A stretch of 8,307 nt of DNA. Origin: a bacterium. GTDB lineage: Bacteria > UBP14 > UBA6098 > B30-G16. The stretch is taken from NCBI GenBank assembly GCA_027007865.1, contig JALTEE010000205.1:1-8307 (forward strand). Direction: 5' to 3'. The translations under genes and the position numbers were made by a program. Of the stretch, positions 1 through 5,862 are shown piece by piece (the stretch's first letter is position 1; the number at the start of each line of letters is the position of its first letter). The notes below the pieces were generated by a model. That model had not been told where the DNA came from, ran no database searches, and was given only the letters and a program-made list of their open reading frames with translations.

Positions 1-861
1 CATATAGACTGGCAGCAGCGCGTAGTTTTAGATAATAGTTCAAATAATGATAATATTAGTATTTTAATAGACCCTGATGGTGTATTATATCGTCCCGTGG
101 AACGATATCCCGTATCGGAAAGTTTTAAGAATCCGGAACCTGCGCAAAATATTATCTATATTAAACGAAATGGTTTCGATGATGCAAAAAGTTGGACGAT
201 GAGTATTATAGGGAATGATAGCGTTTTTAATAATATAATATCCAATGGAGTAGGGGCTCCGCCCGATTCTGTCGTATGGGATTGGACGATTTCCAAAAAA
301 GGTGAACCCAAAATGTTTCTCGCACCGAACAATAATTATTCATTGAAATTCGAGATAGAAAAATCTACTGGTGGGAAAAAGATATTTAAATCACAACATA
401 ATATATCGGTGCGTCAACAACAGCATATCGAGGCTATTGAGAATATGCTATTAGTTGAATTTGTCTTCGATGAAAGTGCTCCGCTTTCAAAATATCTCGA
501 AAGAAGACTGTTTAATTTTGCATCGATATTCGTGGCGCGTGCCGATTCGGGATATAAGCAATCTGCAGAAATTCAAGGGCATACGGATAATATAGGAACA
601 GAGCGAAGAAATAGTGAACTTTCCGCACAGAGAGCGAAGCGCGAATATAATATTATGCGAGAATACATTGCGCATTTCGCTGGTGTAGATGAAAACAAAT
701 TGGATAATTGGTTGAAATCTCACAATTGCTCATTATCATTTCGGGGATATGCTTCGCAAAAACCATATACTCTGCGCGGAAAACTGCTCGGAGACAACGA
801 TTCCCCTTATGGCAGAAGCATAAACAGAAGAGTTACACTAAAATATGAATATGGGAAATAG
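1..861 (+). CDS. OmpA-family C-terminal domain protein (5' end outside window)
   Basis: An open frame runs from the first base to the TAG at 859-861, with no stop and no convincing start, so the gene begins upstream; a GTG at 97 is probably internal. The last ~140 residues are an OmpA-C domain, which anchors outer-membrane proteins and lipoproteins non-covalently to peptidoglycan. Counting codons from base 1, the motif GHTDN is at 193-197, LSAQRA at 207-212, and NRRV lies near the C-terminus. D196 and R211 are 15 residues apart, exactly like D271 and R286 of E. coli OmpA, which bind the diaminopimelate of peptidoglycan, so binding is likely intact. The ~140 residues before it are beta-rich and include a W-D-W...Y-S-L-K-F-E-I-E stretch reminiscent of FlgD-like Ig domains often placed before OmpA-C in FCB bacteria; that part is inference. 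The next gene, mfd, starts 60 bases downstream on the same strand. The membrane-anchoring end cannot be seen. Confidence 0.87.
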   Translation, partial: HIDWQQRVVLDNSSNNDNISILIDPDGVLYRPVERYPVSESFKNPEPAQNIIYIKRNGFDDAKSWTMSIIGNDSVFNNIISNGVGAPPDSVVWDWTISKKGEPKMFLAPNNNYSLKFEIEKSTGGKKIFKSQHNISVRQQQHIEAIENMLLVEFVFDESAPLSKYLERRLFNFASIFVARADSGYKQSAEIQGHTDNIGTERRNSELSAQRAKREYNIMREYIAHFAGVDENKLDNWLKSHNCSLSFRGYASQKPYTLRGKLLGDNDSPYGRSINRRVTLKYEYGK

Positions 862-921
862 AACTTACGATATATTCCTAATTTTTGTTGACCTCGCCTC
901 AAAAAACCGCTTTTTCTAAAT

Positions 922-3900
922 ATGTCATCGTATCTTACAAAAATTATCGAGAGCACATCATCGTTGCAAAAACTTATTTCAGCGATGAGCGAATCGGGCG
1001 TTGTAAAAATCAGCGGGCTGGTAGAACCACTATATCCTGCCGTTGTCGATGCAATCACTCGGCAATTAAAAAGTCGAGCGGTAATCGTTGTTCCCGAAAA
1101 ATTATTCGATAGCACGGCTGCCAATTGCAAAACGGTTTTCGGTGAAAATGCGCTGCCGTTTCTGTCGTGGGATATTTTGCCCTATGCGCACAAATATCCG
1201 AACGAGGAACTTGTTGCGCAGAGAATATTTTCGCTTTGGCAATTTATAAATACCGAAAACTCGATTTTGATAACTACTCCGCAGGCATTGATGTGGCGAA
1301 CACTGCCCGCGGATTTCATCGAAAAATATTCGCTCACCATCGATAGGAATGAAAATATTTCGCAGGATAAATTGCTAAAAAAACTTGCGGATGCAGGTTA
1401 TCGGCGTGAGCGCATTGTCGAATTTTTACGCTCCTTCGCTCGCAGAGGTGAAATCATAGATTTTTTCTCACCGGCGCATTCCGACCCTGTGCGCATCGAA
1501 TATTTCGGCGACAATATAGAAGAGATACGCACTTTTTCGACGCGAGACCAGCGCTCGATTACAAAGATTAAGCAAGCAAAGATACTGCCTGCGGTGGAAT
1601 GGCTTACGATGGAAGAGCCATCGGTGGATGAACTGCTCGCACACATTAGCGAAGATGCAAAAAAAATCCTGCCGAAGCGAGAATTGGAAGAACTCACAGC
1701 GAGAATTGCATTGGACAGGCATTTTCCCGGCGAAATATGGTTTTCGCCTCTTTTCGAGCCATCTACAATATCGCCGCTCGATTTGTTAAAAGAATATTCA
1801 CCAATCGTAATCGCTGTGGAGCCGGAAAAAATCGTCGATGAAGCACAGGAATTTTTAAATCGTGCAAATGACCTTTACGAGCGAGTTAGTTGGGAAGATT
1901 TTTCACCGTTGCCACCGGAATACATATTTCCGAACATAAATCGGTTCGAGAAAATATTCGAGCAGGGGAGAGGCATCGCTCGAAATTCGCAATTCGAAAA
2001 AGTTATTCAAATCAGAGAAATACCCGTCGGCGAGGATGCAATCGATTTCGAGAGCAAGCGAGTAATTTTAAAGAGTGAGCCGTCGGAATTACTCAAACAA
2101 ATAGAGTTTTTTGCGCAGCGCGGAAGCATTTTTGTGGCAATATCATCGTCTCGACAGCGAGAGCGCATCGAAAAATATTTTGGTGGAAAAATCCCAGTTC
2201 CAGTCAGACCGGGCGCTGTTTCCACGAGTTTTTCGCTAAAGCAGGCGGACACGGTGGTCATATCCGGCGACGATATACTGGGTTTTTCGCGCACTATGTT
2301 CGTTTCACAGCGCTATCATCAAGGGAGGGCGATGCTCGCACACTATGGACTCGAGCAAGGCGATTTCGTTGTCCACTCCGATTATGGCATTGCGAAATTT
2401 TTGGGCATCAAGCAGCTTGAAATCGACGGGCGAACTACCGAACTGCTCCAACTCCAATTTTCATCGGACGAGAAACTTTATGTGCCGATGGAGGATTTTT
2501 ATCTCGTCAGTCCGTATCTCGGTCCGCGGTCTGCGGCGAGGTTGTCGAAACTCGGCGGGAAAAAATGGTCGTCTATTAAAGGGCGAGCGCGTAAAAAGGT
2601 TTTCGAACTCGCAGGCGAACTCGTCCGAATATATGCGATGCGGCAGATAAAAAAGCGCCCGCCGATGCACCGTGCCGACGAATGGGAAATCGAACTGCAA
2701 AAAACATTCCCATTCGACGAAACACCCGACCAGAAAAAGGCGATAAAAGATGTTTCCGCCGACCTCGAAAAAGAATACCCGATGGACAGATTGCTCTGTG
2801 GAGATGTCGGTTTCGGGAAAACGGAAGTCGCACTGCGAGCAGCGGTTCGAGCGGTTTCGCAGGGCTATCAAGTCGCACTCCTCGTCCCGACGACAATTCT
2901 CGCAGAACAGCATTACGCAACATTCAGAGAGCGACTGCAAAATATGCCGATTCGCATCGAAATGCTATGCCGATTTACTCCGAAGAAAAAAGTTTCACAA
3001 ATTGCGCAGGACATCGAGGCGGACAAAATCGATATCGCCATCGGGACGCATATGTTATTGTCCGATAAAATTCACTTTCGCAAACTCGGTCTGCTGATAG
3101 TCGATGAAGAACAGTGGTTCGGCGTGAAACACAAGGAGAAATTGAAATCGCTGCGAGCAGAGGTCGATGTCCTCACAATGACTGCGACGCCGATTCCGAG
3201 AACGCTATATTTTTCGATATCGGGACTGCGAGACCTTTCTGTTATCGAGACGCCGCCTGTTTCTCAAAGACCCGTGTTCACACAAATCGTGCCGTGGAAC
3301 ATCGAATTGTTCAAAAAAGCGATTTATCAGGAAATCGAACGAGGCGGACAAATATTCTTCGTCCACAATCGAGTCGAGACAATCGGCGGAATAGAAGCGG
3401 TTCTTAAGGCGGAAATGCCCGACTTGAAAATAGCGGTCGCTCACGGACAGATGCCAGAACGAAAACTGGAGCGCACCGTTCTCGATTTCCGCGATGGCAA
3501 ATACGATATGCTCTTATCGACAACGATAATCGAATCTGGCACCGACATATCGAATGTGAACACGATAATAATCAATCGAGCGGACAAATTCGGGCTTTCG
3601 CAGTTGTATCAACTTCGCGGGCGAGTCGGCAGAGCGGACGTTCAAGCGTATGCGTATCTCGTCATTCCGCCGTATCGCTCGATGACTCCAACAGCGCGAA
3701 AGAGACTGCGCGCTATTATGGAACATACGGAACTCGGCAGCGGATACCACCTCGCTATGGAGGATATGGAAATTCGCGGTGCGGGAAATCTACTGGGCAA
3801 AGAGCAGAGCGGATTCGTCGATGAAATCGGGCTGGACTTATACACGAAAATGCTCGCAGAAGCGGTTGCAGAGTTGCGGGGTCAAAAGCCGCCAATGTTC

Positions 3901-4347
3901 GAACCGATTCCATTCAAAATCGATTTCGACGCATACCTGCCATACGACTACATTCCGGAAACGGAGAATCGATTGTGGGCATACCAGCGCCTTTTCACCG
4001 CCGATAAAGAGGAAAAAATCGCGCGAATAAAAGAAGAGTTGCAGGATAGATTTGGCAGATTGCCCGACACGGCTAAAAACTTGGTCGATTTCCTGACGGT
4101 GCGAATTCTTGCGACCCAAATAGGTTTCAAATATGTTTCGTTCGGTAAAAAATGGATTACTCTATCATTCGATACGGAAAAACTCTCGCTTGCAAAATTG
4201 GACGAGAAATTATCAAAATATTCGCCTACACCGAATCTCGTTTTAAAACCTACTCCGAAATTACAAATCCCACGCACAAACGATATAGACCACGATATTG
4301 AAATCATCCTTCGGATGTTTCAGCGCTTCACCAAACCTTCGGCTTGA
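922..4347 (+). CDS. mfd: Transcription-repair coupling factor Mfd
   Basis: Mfd is an ATP-driven DNA translocase that displaces RNA polymerase stalled at lesions and recruits UvrA for nucleotide excision repair. The 1141 residues match the usual length (E. coli 1148). Visible domains: UvrB-like N-terminal module (about 1-330, with R174-RGEIIDFF in place of the usual VRGGILDIF); RNA-polymerase-interacting CarD-like domain (about 478-535, GDFVVHSDYG, then EKLYVPMEDFYLVSPYLG); superfamily 2 RecG-like translocase (about 595-960) with Walker A GDVGFGKT at 627-634, motif II DEEQ at 728-731, TATPIPRT at 754-761 and QLRGRVGR at 897-904; TRCF C-terminal domain (about 995-1110). Motif II is followed by W732 where the family nearly always has Arg (DEEQRFGV), and the motif V region reads ESGTDIS rather than ETGIDIP. 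ATG 922 is the first start after an in-frame TGA at 889-891; no Shine-Dalgarno is visible before it. The last codons lie in repeat-derived DNA. Confidence 0.98.
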   Translation: MSSYLTKIIESTSSLQKLISAMSESGVVKISGLVEPLYPAVVDAITRQLKSRAVIVVPEKLFDSTAANCKTVFGENALPFLSWDILPYAHKYPNEELVAQRIFSLWQFINTENSILITTPQALMWRTLPADFIEKYSLTIDRNENISQDKLLKKLADAGYRRERIVEFLRSFARRGEIIDFFSPAHSDPVRIEYFGDNIEEIRTFSTRDQRSITKIKQAKILPAVEWLTMEEPSVDELLAHISEDAKKILPKRELEELTARIALDRHFPGEIWFSPLFEPSTISPLDLLKEYSPIVIAVEPEKIVDEAQEFLNRANDLYERVSWEDFSPLPPEYIFPNINRFEKIFEQGRGIARNSQFEKVIQIREIPVGEDAIDFESKRVILKSEPSELLKQIEFFAQRGSIFVAISSSRQRERIEKYFGGKIPVPVRPGAVSTSFSLKQADTVVISGDDILGFSRTMFVSQRYHQGRAMLAHYGLEQGDFVVHSDYGIAKFLGIKQLEIDGRTTELLQLQFSSDEKLYVPMEDFYLVSPYLGPRSAARLSKLGGKKWSSIKGRARKKVFELAGELVRIYAMRQIKKRPPMHRADEWEIELQKTFPFDETPDQKKAIKDVSADLEKEYPMDRLLCGDVGFGKTEVALRAAVRAVSQGYQVALLVPTTILAEQHYATFRERLQNMPIRIEMLCRFTPKKKVSQIAQDIEADKIDIAIGTHMLLSDKIHFRKLGLLIVDEEQWFGVKHKEKLKSLRAEVDVLTMTATPIPRTLYFSISGLRDLSVIETPPVSQRPVFTQIVPWNIELFKKAIYQEIERGGQIFFVHNRVETIGGIEAVLKAEMPDLKIAVAHGQMPERKLERTVLDFRDGKYDMLLSTTIIESGTDISNVNTIIINRADKFGLSQLYQLRGRVGRADVQAYAYLVIPPYRSMTPTARKRLRAIMEHTELGSGYHLAMEDMEIRGAGNLLGKEQSGFVDEIGLDLYTKMLAEAVAELRGQKPPMFEPIPFKIDFDAYLPYDYIPETENRLWAYQRLFTADKEEKIARIKEELQDRFGRLPDTAKNLVDFLTVRILATQIGFKYVSFGKKWITLSFDTEKLSLAKLDEKLSKYSPTPNLVLKPTPKLQIPRTNDIDHDIEIILRMFQRFTKPSA

Positions 4348-4440
4348 CCATCCACGCTTCGCGGCTCGTTAGGTCGCTCCTGGCGGTCGCTCAGATTGGT
4401 TTGCCAAACAACATTCCCTCGCAGGTTATATATTTTCACC
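4320..4440 (-). pseudogene. Fragment of a T9SS-type C-terminal sorting tail
   Basis: On the minus strand this stretch encodes KVKIYNLRGNVVWQT followed by a basic, polar run and a stop at 4320-4322. The first part clearly matches VEIYDLRGNVVYKT in the sorting tail of the secreted protein at 4602-5591: bases 4408-4439 and 4846-4877 agree at about 25 of 32 positions by my alignment. The PNPFN motif that should come before it and the GIYLVR strand that should follow are both missing. Upstream the frame runs into palindromic repeat sequence (VIPVKTGIQ, translated repeat). It is therefore a gene remnant rather than a working gene. Its 3' part overlaps the last nine codons of mfd on the other strand and contains an 8-base direct repeat, GGTCGCTC, at 4372-4379 and 4385-4392. 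It could also be a repeat family that carries tail sequence. Confidence 0.55.
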
Positions 4441-4451
4441 TTCTCGCCTTT

Positions 4452-4479
4452 CTGGATTCCCGTTTTCACGGGAATGACA
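4452..4479. repeat. ATTCCC-N8-GGGAAT palindromic repeat, copy A
   Basis: The unit begins CTGGATTCCCG, has a short loop, and ends CGGGAATGACA. The core is ATTCCC, eight bases, GGGAAT, which fits the form of the dRS3 element known from Neisseria and of similar intergenic palindromes in many bacteria. It lies between the convergent ends of mfd and the secreted-protein gene, where a hairpin with 7-base arms could help terminate both transcripts, although no T-run follows. The resemblance to dRS3 is in form only; descent is not shown. Confidence 0.8.
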
Positions 4480-4507
4480 GAATAGAATGCAAAAATAACA
4501 ATTGAAA

Positions 4508-4521
4508 GCGCGGGAATGACA
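4508..4521. repeat. Half copy of the ATTCCC/GGGAAT palindrome
   Basis: GCGCGGGAATGACA reproduces only the right half of the repeat seen complete at 4452-4479; the left half is missing. Finding a half unit between two full copies suggests recombination or decay within the cluster. Confidence 0.6.
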
Positions 4522-4538
4522 AATGGGGTGTGGTGTGG

Positions 4539-4567
4539 TGTCATTCCCAACTTGATTGGGAATCCAG
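4539..4567. repeat. ATTCCC/GGGAAT palindromic repeat, copy B, inverted
   Basis: Read on the minus strand it begins CTGGATTCCC and ends GGGAATGACA, the same outer sequence as copy A in opposite orientation, with 8-base arms (ATTCCCAA/TTGGGAAT) around a 5-base loop. The arm and loop bases differ from copy A yet still pair, so pairing has been kept while sequence changed. It starts 34 bases past the stop codon of the secreted-protein gene and may act as its terminator hairpin. A three-unit GGTGT microrepeat at 4527-4541 overlaps its left edge. Confidence 0.8.
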
Positions 4568-4601
4568 AAGGGGTTGTGTATTGGGTTTTCTGATTTCCAT
4601 T

Positions 4602-5591
4602 CTATTTCACATACACAATCCGTTTCGTCGTCGTCCGTCCATCATTCGTTGTCGCTCGCACAAGATATATTCCCGATGAAATCGATTTGTCGGGTTGCCA
4701 AATGAAGAACTGCCCCCTCATCTGTCTCGACTTCGTCGAGCCACCTTCTCCTGAGGGGAAAGGACTTTCGCTGCCATCCTCGGCTGCCAAGACATCCCTT
4801 TCTCCTTGGGGAGAAAGGGACCGAGGAATAGAGGGGGTTTTATACACGACATTCCCCCGCAAATCGTATATTTCCACATCCGCTCCTGCGGGAGCGGCGA
4901 TAGCGCACGACGAATTGAACGGATTGGGATATGCAGTGATTTTCAAGATAGACGGCAGCATCTTTTCCTCATTGATACCAAGCGGAACATAAGTAACAAC
5001 AAGTTTTGGGATATAAAGGGTATCGGAATATTCGCGCGGGCGAAACATTATGCCTTCCCCAAAAAGCCAATTGCCGACTTTCAAAGTGTCATCTAAATCG
5101 TATGGGTCGTCGCCGTCTAATGGAACAGAAGTCTCATCATCGGGGTCTTTCATCACAATTGTGCAGTATGTATGCCCCGCTTCATAATCGCGGTCAAAAA
5201 TATCTGCGAGATTGACTGATGATGCGGGACCGATTGTATCTCCGAACCCTAGCAATTGAGTGACGGTATCTGAAAACGGACAGTTCCAGATTGCGCCAAC
5301 TGTGTCGCTCTCGTCCCATGTCTGATTGTCGGCGTTCCAAAACAGCATATCGCCATCCCATTCGCCGACATCGAACACATATATGCCGAGTTCAACATTG
5401 TTAATTGTTTGCCCAGGTGCGAGTGCTGATATATCGAACTTGAGAAATGTGGTATTTCCTTCGCCACCACCGAATGTTTTGATGTTGACATCGGCGCATG
5501 GGTAGAAGATGAATTCCTCTGTTTGCGCGATGCACACACCCGAAGCGCCGAAAAAAAGCAACGCCAGCGACAAAATGATAATATTGCGCAT
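4602..5591 (-). CDS. Secreted DNRLRE/CBM96-like protein with T9SS-type sorting tail
   Basis: The 329-residue product opens with a signal peptide (charged MRN, hydrophobic core 4-19, likely cleavage after A22; the cysteine at 20 does not make a proper lipobox). Residues ~25-200 look like a DNRLRE/CBM96-type beta-sandwich: an FYPCADVNI start, TFLKFDISALAPGQTINNVELGIYVFDVG, a W-rich middle, and a closing IPKLVVTYV strand. These domains occur in surface adhesion and carbohydrate-binding proteins; the ligand here is unknown. From ~218 comes a sorting tail: YPNPFN at 221-226, EIYDLRGNVV at 240-249, SGIYLVRATTNDG at 306-318, ending KRIVYVK. This matches the T9SS type A tail family, so export across the outer membrane is likely. 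Residues ~254-293 interrupt the tail with sequence translated from palindromic repeats. The start is supported by AGGAGG six bases upstream. The gene is monocistronic in appearance, with its own promoter at 5781-5809. Confidence 0.85.
   Translation of the reverse strand: MRNIIILSLALLFFGASGVCIAQTEEFIFYPCADVNIKTFGGGEGNTTFLKFDISALAPGQTINNVELGIYVFDVGEWDGDMLFWNADNQTWDESDTVGAIWNCPFSDTVTQLLGFGDTIGPASSVNLADIFDRDYEAGHTYCTIVMKDPDDETSVPLDGDDPYDLDDTLKVGNWLFGEGIMFRPREYSDTLYIPKLVVTYVPLGINEEKMLPSILKITAYPNPFNSSCAIAAPAGADVEIYDLRGNVVYKTPSIPRSLSPQGERDVLAAEDGSESPFPSGEGGSTKSRQMRGQFFIWQPDKSISSGIYLVRATTNDGRTTTKRIVYVK
4711..4843. repeat. Palindromic repeat DNA inserted in frame in the sorting tail
   Basis: Within the coding sequence lie three hairpins: CTCGAC/GTCGAG at 4726-4740 (6-base arms, 3-base loop), an imperfect CCTTCTCC/GGGGAAAGG at 4744-4763, and a perfect TCCCTTTCTCC/GGAGAAAGGGA at 4795-4820 (11-base arms, 4-base loop). 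On the minus strand they translate as about 40 polar residues (IPRSLSPQGERD...SPFPSGEGG...) between two beta strands of the tail. The last two resemble the CCTTTCTCC/GGAGAAAGG class of repeats usually found between genes. The boundaries are approximate, set by where similarity to ordinary tails stops and resumes. Confidence 0.65.
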
Positions 5592-5597
5592 AATGAA

Positions 5598-5603
5598 CCT
5601 CCT
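5598..5603 (-). promoter_or_regulatory. Ribosome binding site of the secreted-protein gene
   Basis: A full AGGAGG on the minus strand lies six bases before the ATG at 5591. It fixes the start codon and shows that this organism uses canonical Shine-Dalgarno initiation for at least some genes. The foot of a perfect palindrome begins only two bases upstream of it. Confidence 0.85.
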
Positions 5604-5605
5604 CT

Positions 5606-5704
5606 AACAAGGGGTTGCAACCCCTTGTTGTTATTGTGTTTCAGCAGGCTAAAGCCCGCTGTTGACGAAAACACCCGAGTCAACAGACTGCTTGAGCTGT
5701 CTGT
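5606..5704 (-). repeat. Tandem run of four palindromes in the 5' leader
   Basis: Four inverted repeats follow each other: a perfect 24-base palindrome with arms AACAAGGGGTTG/CAACCCCTTGTT at 5606-5629; CAGCAGGC/GCCCGCTG (one mismatch, TAAA loop) at 5642-5661; GTTGAC/GTCAAC at 5661-5684; and ACAGAC/GTCTGT at 5683-5704. The last three touch or overlap, so they could form alternative structures. They occupy the predicted leader RNA of the secreted-protein gene, just upstream of its ribosome binding site. They may be intergenic repeats that happened to land here or a regulatory leader. Confidence 0.7.
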
Positions 5705-5752
5705 CTGCTCTTGCATCTCTATATCTCTCGTAATTCCAAGAAGTTGAGCAAA

Positions 5753-5778
5753 ATGAAACCTGCTTTTTTAGGTTTCAT
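5753..5778. repeat. Hairpin at the predicted transcript 5' end
   Basis: Perfect 9-base arms ATGAAACCT/AGGTTTCAT flank an 8-base loop that is a T-run on the plus strand. It sits immediately downstream of the -10 box of the predicted promoter and spans the expected transcription start (about 5774). It could be an operator for a dimeric regulator or, less likely, a terminator; no T-run follows either arm. Confidence 0.5.
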
Positions 5779-5780
5779 CA

Positions 5781-5809
5781 AATTTAATCGCACGATAAAA
5801 TAATGTCAA
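5781..5809 (-). promoter_or_regulatory. Sigma70-type promoter for the secreted-protein gene
   Basis: On the minus strand a perfect -35 box TTGACA (5809-5804) and a -10 box TAAATT (5786-5781, four of six consensus bases) are separated by the ideal 17 bases. Transcription would start near 5774, about 180 bases before the ATG at 5591, leaving a long structured leader. It lies between the stop of murJ (5863) and the gene, so the gene can be expressed independently of murJ. Confidence 0.6.
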
Positions 5810-5862
5810 GAAAATATTCATTCGTCAAATGCAATACAATATATCGAAGTGCAAAGTCCGAA

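Noticed and set aside
2461..2940. A 159-codon minus-strand frame inside mfd
   Set aside because: It overlaps the conserved RNA-polymerase-interacting and Walker A coding region of mfd and shows no motif of its own.
4527..4541. Three GGTGT units as a possible slipped-strand (phase-variation) tract
   Set aside because: Only three copies, between genes, and not placed in a promoter or coding sequence.
5249..5716. A 155-codon minus-strand frame beginning in the leader and running over the start of the secreted-protein gene
   Set aside because: Most of it overlaps the clearly coding frame of 4602-5591 in another register, and its first 40 codons merely translate the palindromes of the leader.
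5719..5778. A 19-codon minus-strand reading frame, MKPKKAGFILLNFLELREI, as a possible leader peptide
   Set aside because: Its ATG (5778-5776) lies upstream of the transcription start predicted from the promoter, and no ribosome binding site precedes it.
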